Assembly: GCF_008042125.1 (NCBI RefSeq)
Contig: NZ_RDBI01000065.1
Location: 319,000-352,787 of the forward strand
Reading direction: 5' to 3'
DNA: 33,788 bases
DNA from: Streptomyces sp. MS191
Lineage (GTDB): Bacteria; Actinomycetota; Actinomycetes; Streptomycetales; Streptomycetaceae
Below, in pieces: positions 1 to 8,023 of the stretch (within the stretch, counting starts at the first letter, position 1; the number at the start of each line of letters is the position of its first letter). The notes under the pieces are model-generated. The model saw nothing but the letters and a program-made list of their open reading frames with translations, had not been told where the DNA came from and ran no database searches. The position numbers and the translations under genes are program-made.

Positions 1-894
1 GCCGTCGTCGACCGGCTGGCCCCCCGGCCGGCCGTCGTGTCCCGCATGCGGTGGTCGTCGGTCTTCCGCATCAGCCACCGGATCGTCGACCGCTACGGCG
101 ACGGCCGGGTCTTCGTCGCGGGGGACGCGGCGCACATCCACCCGCCCACCGGCGCGCAGGGCATGAACACCGGCATCCAGGACGCCTGCAACCTGGCCTG
201 GAAACTCGCCCTCGTGCTGGGCGGGGAGGCCGGGCCGGCCCTGCTCGCCTGCTACGACGCCGAGCGCCGCCCGATCGGCGAGGAGGTCGTCGGCCGGACC
301 GTCCGGCACGCCCACCAGGGCGTCCAGGCCGACCCCGACGACCCGGGGACGGTGATGCTGCGCGAGGCCCAGCTGCTCGTGAACTACCGGGGCGGCCCGC
401 TCGCCGGACCGCCGTACGGACCGCCCGACGCCCCCCAGCCCGGCGACCGGGCCCCCGACTGCGGCGGTCTGACCACGGCCCTCGCCACCTTCCCGCTGCG
501 CCTGCTGGACGTCCTGCGCGGCCGTACCGGCCACGTGCTGATCCTGTACGGACCCGACACCACCGGACCGGCCGAGGCCTCGGCCGCCGCGGCGGGCGGG
601 GCGGCCGGCACGGCTCCGGTGACCGTCACGGTCCTCCCCCGTGAGGCCCCGCGGTCCGACGCCGACGCGGCGGCGGCCAGCGCACCGCCGGTCACCGCCC
701 CAGCCGCCTCGTCCGTCGCCGCGTACCGCGACGCGGCGGGGGAGTTCGCCCGCCTCTACCGCCCCGACGGGCCGACCGGGTTCCTCGTCCGCCCGGACGG
801 CCATCTCGCCGCCCGCTTCCCCCTCGGCGACACCGCCCAGGCCGTCGCCGCCTACCACGCGGCCCTGTGGGGGGTCGCCGTGGCCCGTCCGTGA
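1..894 (+). CDS. FAD-dependent aromatic monooxygenase, C-terminal part (5' end outside window)
   Basis: The reading frame is open from base 1, so this is the last 297 residues of a larger protein; the N-terminal FAD-binding GxGxxG region lies outside the window. The visible part has the second FAD/ribityl-binding motif of class A flavin hydroxylases (GDAAHIHPPTGAQGMNTGIQ, about residues 41-60 of the fragment), followed by DACNLAWKLA and the YDAERRP motif. This is the PheA/TfdB/MhpA family, which hydroxylates aromatic rings or polyketides with NAD(P)H and O2. The C-terminal 150 residues resemble the thioredoxin-like dimerisation domain (APDCGGL start) and hold an Ala/Gly-rich low-complexity insert near 580-720. 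The substrate cannot be told. The ABC exporter genes downstream would fit a natural-product or detoxification context, but that is inference. Confidence 0.88.
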   Translation, partial: AVVDRLAPRPAVVSRMRWSSVFRISHRIVDRYGDGRVFVAGDAAHIHPPTGAQGMNTGIQDACNLAWKLALVLGGEAGPALLACYDAERRPIGEEVVGRTVRHAHQGVQADPDDPGTVMLREAQLLVNYRGGPLAGPPYGPPDAPQPGDRAPDCGGLTTALATFPLRLLDVLRGRTGHVLILYGPDTTGPAEASAAAAGGAAGTAPVTVTVLPREAPRSDADAAAASAPPVTAPAASSVAAYRDAAGEFARLYRPDGPTGFLVRPDGHLAARFPLGDTAQAVAAYHAALWGVAVARP

Positions 895-897
895 GAA

Positions 898-920
898 CCG
901 GGCCGGCCAAGCCGGTCCGG
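898..920 (+). terminator. Hairpin after the monooxygenase gene
   Basis: A 10-bp stem with one G:U pair (898-907 with 911-920) and a 3-base loop begins 3 bases after the stop codon. There is no T-run, as is usual in this GC-rich background. Confidence 0.45.
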
Positions 921-1029
921 CGCCGTCCCGGGCGCGCCCGGCGGACCGGCCGCGTCGGCCGTCTGGCGCCGGACGGGAGAGCGACGGAGACTGGTCGGAG
1001 CGGCCCCGCCCCCTGTCCGGAGGAGACGC

Positions 1030-2064
1030 ATGACCGACCTCGCCATCGAGACCGAGGGCCTGGTCAAGGTCTTCGGTACGAACCGTGCCGTCGACGGCAT
1101 CGATCTGCGCGTCCCGGCCGGCACCGTCTACGGCGTCCTCGGCCCCAACGGCGCGGGCAAGACGACCACCGTGCGGATGCTCGCCACCCTGCTGCGCCCG
1201 GACGGCGGCCGGGCCCGCGTCTTCGGCAAGGACGTGGTGCGCGACGCGGACACCGTACGGAGCCGGGTGAGCCTCACCGGCCAGTACGCCTCCGTCGACG
1301 AGGACCTGACCGGCACCGAGAACCTGGTCCTCCTCGGCCGGCTCCTCGGCCGCTCCCGCGCCGGCGCCCGGGAGTCCTCGGAGCGGCTGCTCACCGCGTT
1401 CGGGCTCGCCGAGGCCGCCGGCCGGCAGGTCAAGAACTACTCGGGCGGCATGCGGCGGCGCATCGACATCGCCGCGTCCCTCCTCAACATCCCCGACCTG
1501 CTCTTCCTCGACGAGCCGACCACCGGCCTCGACCCGCGCAGCCGCAACCAGGTGTGGGACATCGTCCGCACGGTCGTCGCGCAGGGCACCACCGTGCTCC
1601 TCACCACGCAGTACCTCGACGAGGCGGACCAGCTGGCCTCCCGGATCGCCGTGATCGACCACGGGAAGGTGATCGCGGAGGGCACGAAGGGGGAGCTGAA
1701 GGCATCGGTGGGTTCCGGATCGGTGCACGTGCGGCTGCGGGACCCCGAGCAGCGCCCGGCCGCCGAGCGGATCCTCGCGAGCGCCCTGCGGGCTTCGGTG
1801 CAGCTCGACCCGGACCCGGTGGCGCTGACCGCCACCGTCGACGGCCACGGCACGGACCTGGGCGCCGCGGAACAGGCCGCCCGGGCCCTGGCCGAGCTGG
1901 CGAGGGCCGGGATCACGGTCGACAACTTCGCCCTCGGCCAGCCCAGCCTGGACGAGGTCTTCCTCGCGCTCACCGAGTCCGGCCCGGCGGGTACGGCGCC
2001 CGCCGACGCCGCCGGTGCCCCGGAACCCACCGACCCGACCGGCACGAAGGGAACGCCGGCATGA
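1030..2064 (+). CDS. DrrA-type ABC transporter ATP-binding protein
   Basis: This 344-residue nucleotide-binding subunit would power export by the permease encoded next. Walker A is GPNGAGKT (38-45), the Q-loop glutamine is about Q85, the ABC signature is YSGGM (137-141) and Walker B is LLFLDEP (157-163), followed by the D-loop GLDP. The position normally held by the switch histidine is glutamine ([12 protein letters not shown]194), as I recall for the daunorubicin-resistance DrrA subfamily. The C-terminal extension contains the DrrA-like segment [18 protein letters not shown] and ends in a Pro/Ala/Thr-rich tail of about 30 residues. A strong Shine-Dalgarno (CGGAGGAG) precedes the ATG. The stop overlaps the permease start (ATGA), so the two are translationally coupled. 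The exported substrate is unknown; hydrophobic antibiotics are typical of the family. Confidence 0.93.
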   Translation: MTDLAIETEGLVKVFGTNRAVDGIDLRVPAGTVYGVLGPNGAGKTTTVRMLATLLRPDGGRARVFGKDVVRDADTVRSRVSLTGQYASVDEDLTGTENLVLLGRLLGRSRAGARESSERLLTAFGLAEAAGRQVKNYSGGMRRRIDIAASLLNIPDLLFLDEPTTGLDPRSRNQVWDIVRTVVAQGTTVLLTTQYLDEADQLASRIAVIDHGKVIAEGTKGELKASVGSGSVHVRLRDPEQRPAAERILASALRASVQLDPDPVALTATVDGHGTDLGAAEQAARALAELARAGITVDNFALGQPSLDEVFLALTESGPAGTAPADAAGAPEPTDPTGTKGTPA

Positions 2065-2927
2065 GCACCGTCGCCACCACCAAGGACACCCGGCAGACCG
2101 ACGCCCTCGCCTACGAGGCCCCGCGCGCCGACGAACTCGCCGCGCTCCTCGTCGGCCACGAGCGCCCGCCACGGCCCGGCGCGCTGTCCGCGTCCCTGAC
2201 CTTCGGCTGGCGCGCCCTGCTGAAGATCAAGCACGTGCCGGAGCAGCTCTTCGACGTGACGGCGTTCCCGATCATGCTGGTGCTGATGTACGCGTACCTC
2301 TTCGGGGGCGCGCTGGCCGGGTCGGTCTCGGACTACGTCCAGTTCCTGCTGCCCGGCATCCTCGTGATGAGCGTCGTGATGATCACGATGTACACCGGGG
2401 TCTCCGTCAACACCGACATCGAGAAGGGCGTCTTCGACCGCTTCCGCTCGCTGCCGATCTGGCGGCCGGCGCCGATGGTCGGCTATCTCCTGGGCGACGT
2501 GGTCCGGTATCTGATCGCCTCGGCCGTGATGCTCACGGTCGGCGTGATCATCGGCTACCGGCCGGACGGCGGGGTGCTCGGGGTCCTGGCGGGAGTCGCC
2601 CTGCTGCTGGTGTTCGCGTTCTCGTTCTCGTGGATCTGGACCATGTGCGGACTGCTGCTGCGCAGCGAGAAGTCGGTCATGGGCGTCTCGATGATGGTGA
2701 TCTTCCCCGTGACGTTCCTGTCCAACGTCTTCGTGGACCCGACGACCATGCCGGGCTGGCTCCAGGCCTTCGTGAACAACAACCCGGTGACGCATCTGGC
2801 GACGGCGGTGCGGGAGTTGATGGCGGGTGAGTGGCCGACGGCGGAGATCGCCTGGTCGCTGGGCTGGTCGGCCCTGCTCGTGCTGGTCTTCGGGCCGCTG
2901 ACGATGCGGCTCTACAACCGCAGGTGA
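2061..2927 (+). CDS. DrrB-type ABC-2 transporter permease
   Basis: This 288-residue ABC-2 family membrane protein is the partner of the ATPase encoded just upstream. The N-terminal 60 residues are cytoplasmic and polar. About six hydrophobic segments follow, the first near [14 protein letters not shown]-like sequence around residue 75. The conserved ABC-2 features include the loop [18 protein letters not shown]-like segment ([18 protein letters not shown], about 115-132) and a C-terminal segment with FVNNNPVTH. The ATG at 2061 overlaps the preceding TGA by the ATGA arrangement, which fixes the start; longer upstream reading in this frame lies inside the ATPase gene and is not used. The pair most likely forms a 2+2 exporter in the cytoplasmic membrane. 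Substrate not determinable from sequence. Confidence 0.92.
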   Translation: MSTVATTKDTRQTDALAYEAPRADELAALLVGHERPPRPGALSASLTFGWRALLKIKHVPEQLFDVTAFPIMLVLMYAYLFGGALAGSVSDYVQFLLPGILVMSVVMITMYTGVSVNTDIEKGVFDRFRSLPIWRPAPMVGYLLGDVVRYLIASAVMLTVGVIIGYRPDGGVLGVLAGVALLLVFAFSFSWIWTMCGLLLRSEKSVMGVSMMVIFPVTFLSNVFVDPTTMPGWLQAFVNNNPVTHLATAVRELMAGEWPTAEIAWSLGWSALLVLVFGPLTMRLYNRR

Positions 2928-2932
2928 CACCC

Positions 2933-2964
2933 GTCCGGCCCGGCCCGCCGGCAGCCGGGCGGAC
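2933..2964. terminator. Hairpin between convergent permease and VOC genes
   Basis: Stem GTCCG/CGGAC (2933-2937 with 2960-2964) continues after a single bulged G into CCCGGC/GCCGGG (2939-2944 with 2954-2959), with a 9-base loop. It lies between two convergent stop codons and could serve both strands. Confidence 0.5.
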
Positions 2965-2983
2965 CGGTCGTCCCGACGGGCGG

Positions 2984-3355
2984 TCAGGTCTGGCGGGGTG
3001 TGGTCTGCTGGACCGACCAGCGGTTGCCGTCGGGGTCGGCGAAGTAGACGAAGGAGCCCCAGGGCTGGTCGTCGATCTCGCTGACCTCGATGCCCCGGGC
3101 GCTGAGGTCGCGATGGGCCTCCTCGATGTCGGCGACGACGACCTGCATGTTGTCGAGCGAACCCGGTGCCATGTCGGTGATGCCCTTGCCGAGGGCGATC
3201 GAGCAGGCCGATCCGGGCGGGGTGAGCTGGACGAAGCGGATCTCGTCGCTCACGGGGATGTCGTGGTCGGCGTGGAAACCGACCTTCTCGTAGAAGGCCT
3301 TGGCCCGGTCGACGTCGGTGACCGGGACGCCGATCAGTTCCAGCTTGATGTCCAT
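2984..3355 (-). CDS. VOC (glyoxalase/bleomycin-resistance fold) protein
   Basis: A 123-residue single-module vicinal-oxygen-chelate protein. It begins MDIKLELIGVPVTDVDRAKAFY, the standard first beta strand and helix of the fold, and ends with the family's typical FADPDGNRWSVQQ. Candidate metal ligands of canonical glyoxalases are only partly present, so it may be a binding or resistance protein and not an isomerase. The start is fixed by a good Shine-Dalgarno (CCAGGAGC) 5-9 bases upstream of the ATG. It is preceded on its strand by the terminator at 3394-3442 and is therefore transcribed separately from the universal stress gene. Substrate unknown. Confidence 0.88.
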   Translation of the reverse strand: MDIKLELIGVPVTDVDRAKAFYEKVGFHADHDIPVSDEIRFVQLTPPGSACSIALGKGITDMAPGSLDNMQVVVADIEEAHRDLSARGIEVSEIDDQPWGSFVYFADPDGNRWSVQQTTPRQT

Positions 3356-3393
3356 GGGGGCTCCTGGGTGATCGCGGACTCCCCGTCATCATG

Positions 3394-3442
3394 CGCCCGA
3401 GGGGCGCCCCGCGTCCCACGGACGCGCGGCGCCCCTCGGGCG
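3394..3442 (-). terminator. Strong hairpin downstream of the universal stress gene
   Basis: Perfect 15-bp inverted repeat: CGCCCGAGGGGCGCC (3394-3408) pairs with GGCGCCCCTCGGGCG (3428-3442) around a 19-base loop. It follows the stop codon of the minus-strand gene at 3463 and precedes the start of the next minus-strand gene. Confidence 0.8.
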
Positions 3443-3462
3443 TGTCCTGCGATCCCGCCGGT

Positions 3463-3888
3463 TCACTCGCCCCGGACGACCACCACGGGGCAGGGCGCGT
3501 GCTGGGCGACGTTCGTGGAGACCGAGCCGAGCACCGCGGCCTTGAAGCCGCTGTGCCCCCGGTCGCCGACGACCAGCAGCGAGGCGCCCGCGGCCTGGTC
3601 GACGAGGGCCTGGGCCGCGTTGCCGCCCACGACCGTCCGGGTGACCGTGGCGGCGACCTCCGGAGCGAGGGCCTGCTCCAGGGACTCGTCCAGGATCTGC
3701 TTCGCGAGCTGCTCGGGGTCGAACTCCGGCGGCACTCCCGGCATCAGGGTCGCCCAGGACGCCGGGTACTCCCAGCCGATCACCGCCTGCAGCGAGTCCC
3801 CGGTGAGGGCGGCCTGCGCGGCCGCCCAGCGGAGTGCCTTCAGGGACTGCTCCGAGCCGTCCACGCCCACCACGATCCTGCCGGCCAT
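3463..3888 (-). CDS. Universal stress protein (UspA family, ATP-binding type)
   Basis: A 141-residue single Usp domain. It opens with RIVVGVDGSEQSLKALRWA, and near residue 110 has the ATP-binding signature G-x2-G-x9-G-S (GDRGHSGFKAAVLGS), which marks the nucleotide-binding class represented by MJ0577 and Rv-type actinobacterial Usp proteins. It ends CPVVVVRGE, the usual terminal strand. Length and ends match a complete one-domain protein. Its likely role is cytoplasmic, in stress or dormancy responses, with signalling through ATP binding. It is transcribed alone: 67 bases separate it from the FMN reductase gene upstream and a strong terminator follows. Confidence 0.92.
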   Translation of the reverse strand: MAGRIVVGVDGSEQSLKALRWAAAQAALTGDSLQAVIGWEYPASWATLMPGVPPEFDPEQLAKQILDESLEQALAPEVAATVTRTVVGGNAAQALVDQAAGASLLVVGDRGHSGFKAAVLGSVSTNVAQHAPCPVVVVRGE

Positions 3889-3955
3889 CGTCGGCCTCCG
3901 TTCCGTTCGTCGTCCGGTACGCCTGCCCCCGATCTCCCCAACGTAACAAACGGCC

Positions 3956-4579
3956 CTAATCCAGGCGCAGGTCGGCGAGCTGCCGCTCGAAGGGGACGAC
4001 CTCGTCGTCCTCCGCCGCGGCGGCCGGGCGGGCCGCCACGGCGTCCGCCAGCTCCTGGCCCGCCCGGAGGATGCGGGACGGCAGGCCGTCCGTGTACTCG
4101 TCGCCGCCGGAGCCCCAGTCCTCCGAGGCCGCGTAGACCGCGGTCGGCAGGACGAGGGCCCGCAGGTAGGCGAAGAGCGGCCGCAGGGCGTGGTCGAGCA
4201 CCAGCGAGTGGCGGGCGGTGCCGCCGGTGGCCCCGATCAGGACCGGCTTCCCGGTGAGTGCCACCGGGTCGATCAGGTCGAAGAAGGACTTGAACAGCCC
4301 GCTGTAGGAGGCGGTGAAGACCGGGGTCACCGCGACGACCCCGTCCGCGCCGGTCACCGCGTCGATCGCGGCCTGGAGCTCGCCCGAGGGGAAGCCGGTG
4401 ACGAAGTTCTTCGCGATGTCCAGGGCGAGGTCGCGCAGTTCGACCACCTGGACCTCGACGATGTACTCCTGCTCGGTCAGGCGCCGTTCGGCGGCCGTGG
4501 CGAGCCGGTCGGCGAGCAGGCGGGTGGACGACGGGCTGCTGAGCCCGGCGGACACGGCGACCAGCTTCAGGGTCTGCAT
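3956..4579 (-). CDS. NADPH-dependent FMN reductase, partner of a luciferase-like monooxygenase (CE1759-type)
   Basis: A 207-residue flavodoxin-fold flavin reductase. The N-terminal KLVAVSAGLSSPSSTRLLAD supplies the FMN phosphate loop, and PVFTASYSGLFKSFFDLI (about 85-102) is the characteristic flavin-binding segment of this class. IGATGGTARH follows. It should reduce FMN with NAD(P)H and hand FMNH2 to the monooxygenase encoded immediately upstream. The genes are 3 bases apart, which supports one operon and joint function. The C-terminal 25 residues are acidic and variable. I assign it to the CE1759 family of reductases paired with CE1758-type monooxygenases from memory of that gene pair. Confidence 0.88.
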   Translation of the reverse strand: MQTLKLVAVSAGLSSPSSTRLLADRLATAAERRLTEQEYIVEVQVVELRDLALDIAKNFVTGFPSGELQAAIDAVTGADGVVAVTPVFTASYSGLFKSFFDLIDPVALTGKPVLIGATGGTARHSLVLDHALRPLFAYLRALVLPTAVYAASEDWGSGGDEYTDGLPSRILRAGQELADAVAARPAAAAEDDEVVPFERQLADLRLD

Positions 4580-4582
4580 GGG

Positions 4583-5674
4583 TCACGCCTCCTGGGCGTC
4601 GGTGCGGGTGCGGATGACGGCGGGGTGGAGCGGGGCGGTCTCCGGGACGCCGGCCGGCCGCAGGTTCGCGAACTCCTTGCGCAGCACCGGGACGACCTCC
4701 TCGCCGAGCAGGTCGAGCTGTTCCAGGACGGTCTTCAGCGGCAGACCGGCGTGGTCGACCAGGAAGAGCTGGCGCTGGTAGTCGCCGACGTACTCGCGGA
4801 AGGACAGCGTCCGTTCGATGACCTCCTGGGGGGACCCGACGGTCAGCGGGGTCTCGCGGGTGAACTCCTCCAGGGACGGGCCGTGGCCGTAGACGGGCGC
4901 GTTGTCGAAGTACGGGCGGAACTCCCGTACCGCGTCCTGGGAGTTCTTCCGCAGGAACACCTGGCCGCCGAGGCCGACGATCGCCTGCTCGGCGGTGCCG
5001 TGGCCGTAGTGCGCGTACCGCTGGCGGTAGAGACGGACCATCTTCTCGGTGTGCTGCTTGGGCCAGAAGATGTGGTTGGCGAAGAAGCCGTCACCGTAGT
5101 ACGCGGCCTGCTCGGCGATCTCGGGTGAGCGGATCGAGCCGTGCCAGACGAACGGCGGGACGTCCTCCAGCGGGCGCGGGGTCGAGGTGAAGCCCTGGAG
5201 GGCGCTGCGGAACTTGCCCTCCCAGTCGACCACGTCCTCCCTCCACAGCCTGTGGAGGAGCGCGTAGTTCTCGATGGCGAGCGGGATGCCCTGGCGGATG
5301 TCCTGGCCGAACCACGGGTAGACCGGGCCGGTGTTGCCGCGGCCCATCATCAGGTCCACGCGGCCGTCGGCGAGGTGCTGGAGGGTGGCGTAGTCCTCGG
5401 CGATCTTCACCGGGTCGTTGGTGGTGATCAGCGTCGTGGAGGTGGACAGGATCAGGTTCTCGGTCCGCGCCGCGATGTGCCCGAGGAGGGTGGTGGGCGA
5501 CGAGGGGACGAACGGCGGGTTGTGGTGCTCGCCCGTGGCGAAGACGTCGAGCCCGACCTCCTCCGCCTTGAGCGCGATGGCGACGGTGTTCTTGATCCGC
5601 TCGTGCTCGGTCTGGGTGCGGCCGGTGGTGGGGTCGGTGGTGACGTCCCCGACGGTGAAGATCCCGAACTGCAT
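4583..5674 (-). CDS. FMN-dependent luciferase-like monooxygenase (CE1758-type)
   Basis: A 363-residue TIM-barrel flavin monooxygenase of the bacterial luciferase superfamily. It starts MQFGIFTVGDVTTDPTTGRTQTEHERI, and contains ATGEHHNPPFVPSSP (about 50), the RVDLMMGRGNTGPVYPWFG region (about 118) and a C-terminal helix with QLDLLGEEVVPVLRKEF. The frame stays open further upstream, but the ATG at 5674 has a good Shine-Dalgarno (GAGAGGTGAG) and begins at the conserved first strand. It should use FMNH2 from the reductase encoded 3 bases downstream and oxidise an unknown substrate. A palindrome that may be a MarR-type operator lies 35-52 bases upstream of the start; no MarR gene is in the window. 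Confidence 0.9.
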   Translation of the reverse strand: MQFGIFTVGDVTTDPTTGRTQTEHERIKNTVAIALKAEEVGLDVFATGEHHNPPFVPSSPTTLLGHIAARTENLILSTSTTLITTNDPVKIAEDYATLQHLADGRVDLMMGRGNTGPVYPWFGQDIRQGIPLAIENYALLHRLWREDVVDWEGKFRSALQGFTSTPRPLEDVPPFVWHGSIRSPEIAEQAAYYGDGFFANHIFWPKQHTEKMVRLYRQRYAHYGHGTAEQAIVGLGGQVFLRKNSQDAVREFRPYFDNAPVYGHGPSLEEFTRETPLTVGSPQEVIERTLSFREYVGDYQRQLFLVDHAGLPLKTVLEQLDLLGEEVVPVLRKEFANLRPAGVPETAPLHPAVIRTRTDAQEA

Positions 5675-5708
5675 CGTGCTCACCTCTCGCGTTCCTGCTT
5701 CTGCGTTG

Positions 5709-5726
5709 TGGTTGAATCTTAAACCA
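5709..5726 (-). promoter_or_regulatory. Operator-like palindrome upstream of the monooxygenase/reductase operon
   Basis: TGGTTGAATCTTAAACCA is an 18-bp inverted repeat matching its complement at 14 of 18 positions (TGGTT-AA--TT-AACCA). It is far more AT-rich than its surroundings. On the minus strand it covers TAAGAT (5716-5721), a possible -10 hexamer, so a bound repressor would block transcription. The size and symmetry suit MarR-family proteins; that assignment is inference. Confidence 0.5.
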
Positions 5727-5776
5727 TTCGATCCAACCGCGCACCCCCACGTCGTATTCCGGGACCGCAGGACCGT

Positions 5777-5840
5777 TCCCGGACCAGGTGCCGCTCCCGG
5801 ATCCGGTGCCGCTCCCGGACACCGGGCGGGACCGGGCGGG
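5777..5840. repeat. Short tandem repeats upstream of cobL
   Basis: An 18-bp unit beginning TCCCGGA occurs at 5777-5794 and 5795-5812 (16 of 18 identical) with a partial third copy from 5813. It runs into two identical copies of ACCGGGCGGG (5821-5840). The repeats fill part of the gap between the monooxygenase operon and cobL and are outside the coding region as called. Confidence 0.6.
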
Positions 5841-5889
5841 CCACGCCCAGCAGGGGGCGCCGGGAAGGGCTCCCGTAGAGTTCGCCGAC

Positions 5890-7122
5890 GTGAGCACCGT
5901 TCCCCCACCTGCGATATCGGTCGTCGGAATCGGCGCGGACGGCTGGGACGGACTCCCCGAGAACTCCCGCCGCACCCTGCGCACCGCCGAGGTCCTGATC
6001 GGCGGCCCCCGCCAGCTCGACCTGCTGCCCACGGCCGAGTGCCCCGGCGAGCGCGTCGCCTGGCCCTCTCCGCTGCGGCCCGCCGTGCCCGGGCTGCTCG
6101 CGGCCCACGAAGGGCGGCGGGTGGCGGTCCTCGCCAGCGGGGACCCGATGTTCCACGGGATCGGCCGCACCCTCACCGAGACGGTGGGCGCCGACCGGCT
6201 GCACGTCCTGCCCCACCCGTCCTCGGTCTCCCACGCCTGCGCCCGCCTCGGCTGGCCCCTGGAGGCCGTGGAGACGGTCTCCCTGGTGACCGGGCCGCTC
6301 GACACCCTGACCGCCGCCCTGCACGACGGCCGCAGGCTGCTCGTCCTCAGCGCCGGCGCCGGTAGCCCGGCACAGGTCGCGGACCTCCTGCGGCGCAAGG
6401 GCTACGGCGCCAGCCGGCTGCGGGTCCTGGAACGGCTCGGCTCCCCGCACGAACGGCTCGTGGACACCACCGCGGACGGCTGGGCCCCGGACGAGGCCGC
6501 CGACCCGCTCAACATCGTCGCGCTCGACTGCGTCCGGTCCGCCGACGCGCCCCGGCTCGGGCTGACGCCCGGCCTCCCCGACGAGGTGTTCGAGCACGAC
6601 GGCCAGCTCACCAAGCGGCACGTCCGGGCCGCGACGCTGGCCGCGTTGGCCCCCGCGCCCGGCGAACTGCTCTGGGACGTCGGCGGCGGCTCAGGATCGA
6701 TCGGCATCGAATGGCTGCGGGCACACCGCTCGTGCCGGGCGGTCGCGGTGGAGAGGTCCGCCGAGCGGGCCGCCCGGATCACCCGCAACGCGGCGGCCCT
6801 CGGCGTACCGGCCCTGCGCGTGGTCACCGGACCCGCCCCCGCCGCGCTGGCCGGGCTGCCCACCCCCGACGCGGTGTTCATCGGCGGCGGTCTGACCGCG
6901 CCCGGCCTGCTCGAAGCCTGCTGGGAATCACTGCCGGCCGGCGGCCGGCTCGTCGCCAACACGGTGACGCTGGAGTCCGAGGCGCTGCTGGCGGACCACT
7001 ACCGCCGGCACGGCGGCGAGCTGGTCCGGCTCGCGGTCGCCCAGGCCGTGCCGGTGGGCGGCTTCACGGGCTGGCGCCAGGCCATGCCGGTCACGCAGTG
7101 GTCCGTCACCAAGGGTCCGTAA
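5890..7122 (+). CDS. cobL: Precorrin-6Y C5,15-methyltransferase (decarboxylating), CbiE-CbiT fusion
   Basis: A 410-residue bifunctional enzyme that methylates C5 and C15 of precorrin-6B and removes the C12 acetate carboxyl, giving precorrin-8. The N-terminal half is a CbiE-type tetrapyrrole methylase (ISVVGIGADGWDGL, SGDPMFHGIGR). The C-terminal half is a CbiT-type Rossmann SAM methyltransferase with LWDVGGGSGSIGIEWLR at about 260-276. I place the start at the GTG at 5890 because it directly precedes the conserved first strand; upstream codons in frame are repeat-derived. The Shine-Dalgarno is weak, so leaderless translation is possible. cobM follows 19 bases later and is probably co-transcribed. 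Confidence 0.92.
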   Translation: MSTVPPPAISVVGIGADGWDGLPENSRRTLRTAEVLIGGPRQLDLLPTAECPGERVAWPSPLRPAVPGLLAAHEGRRVAVLASGDPMFHGIGRTLTETVGADRLHVLPHPSSVSHACARLGWPLEAVETVSLVTGPLDTLTAALHDGRRLLVLSAGAGSPAQVADLLRRKGYGASRLRVLERLGSPHERLVDTTADGWAPDEAADPLNIVALDCVRSADAPRLGLTPGLPDEVFEHDGQLTKRHVRAATLAALAPAPGELLWDVGGGSGSIGIEWLRAHRSCRAVAVERSAERAARITRNAAALGVPALRVVTGPAPAALAGLPTPDAVFIGGGLTAPGLLEACWESLPAGGRLVANTVTLESEALLADHYRRHGGELVRLAVAQAVPVGGFTGWRQAMPVTQWSVTKGP

Positions 7123-7141
7123 CCAAGGGAGAAGCAGCACC

Positions 7142-7891
7142 ATGACCGTCTACTTCATCGGCGCCGGCCCCGGGGCCGCCGACCTGATCACCGTGCGCGG
7201 TGCGCGGACGCTCGCGTCCTGCGGGGTCTGCCTCTACGCCGGGTCCCTGGTCCCCCGCGAGCTGCTCGCCGAGTGCCCGCCGGACGCCCGTCTCGTCGAC
7301 ACCGCGGACCTGGACCTGGACCGGATCGTCGCCGAGATCGTCGCCGCGCACGAGGCCGGCCAGGACGTGGCCCGGCTGCACTCGGGCGACCCGTCCGTCT
7401 TCTCCGCGGTCGCCGAGCAGATGCGCCGGCTCGACGCGGTGGGCATCCTCTACGAGGTCGTCCCCGGCGTCCCGGCCTTCGCCGCCGCGGCGGCCGCGCT
7501 CAAGCGGGAGCTCACGGTCCCGACCGTCGGCCAGACGGTCGTCCTCACCCGCATCGCCCAGCAGGCCACCCCCATGCCGGAGGGTGAGGACCTGGCGACG
7601 CTGGGCCGCAGCGGAGCCCTGATCGTGCTGCACCTGGCCGCGCGCTACGTCGACCGCGTGGTCGACGAGCTGCTGCCGCACTACGGCGCGGACTGCCCGG
7701 CGGCCGTCGTGGCCATGGCCAGCCGCCCGGACGAGGTCGTGCTGCGCGGCACCCTGGAGGACATCGCCGCGCAGACGAAGGAGGCCGGCATCACGAAGAC
7801 GGCCGTCATCCTGGTCGGGCGCACGCTCGCGGCCTCCCAGTTCCGCGACAGCCACCTCTACGACCCGGCACGGGAGCGGCACGTCTGCTGA
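7142..7891 (+). CDS. cobM: Precorrin-4 C11-methyltransferase
   Basis: A 249-residue tetrapyrrole (corrin/porphyrin) methylase that transfers a methyl group from SAM to C11 of precorrin-4 to form precorrin-5. The N-terminal motif is FIGAGPGAADLITVRG (5-20), CLYAGSLVP follows near residue 30, and the SAM-binding LHSGDPSVFSAV lies at 79-90. GVPAFAAAAAALKREL and GQTVVLTR match the CobM/CbiF family along its length, and the protein is complete. A GGGAGAAG Shine-Dalgarno lies about 9 bases before the ATG. It is 19 bases downstream of cobL in the same orientation and is closed by the strong hairpin at 7962-7998. Confidence 0.94.
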   Translation: MTVYFIGAGPGAADLITVRGARTLASCGVCLYAGSLVPRELLAECPPDARLVDTADLDLDRIVAEIVAAHEAGQDVARLHSGDPSVFSAVAEQMRRLDAVGILYEVVPGVPAFAAAAAALKRELTVPTVGQTVVLTRIAQQATPMPEGEDLATLGRSGALIVLHLAARYVDRVVDELLPHYGADCPAAVVAMASRPDEVVLRGTLEDIAAQTKEAGITKTAVILVGRTLAASQFRDSHLYDPARERHVC

Positions 7892-7961
7892 GCCGGCGTT
7901 CCCGGGAGCCCGGACATCCGGGCGCCCGTGCGGCCGCCCGTGACGGCGCTCCGGCACGCGC

Positions 7962-7998
7962 CGGGGCCGGCACGTCGGCGTACGACGTGCCGGCCCCG
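7962..7998. terminator. Bidirectional terminator between cobM and the bL37 gene
   Basis: Perfect 16-bp stem (7962-7977 with 7983-7998) around the 5-base loop GCGTA. It is located between two convergent genes, 71 bases after cobM and 26 bases after the stop of the minus-strand ribosomal protein gene. Confidence 0.85.
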
Positions 7999-8023
7999 TG
8001 CGGACAGCGGCTCGGGGACCTTC

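Noticed and set aside
1437-3419. Long minus-strand open frame opposite the ABC genes
   Set aside because: It is antisense to well-supported ABC transporter genes and has no conserved sequence. The real minus-strand gene there is the VOC protein at 2984-3355.
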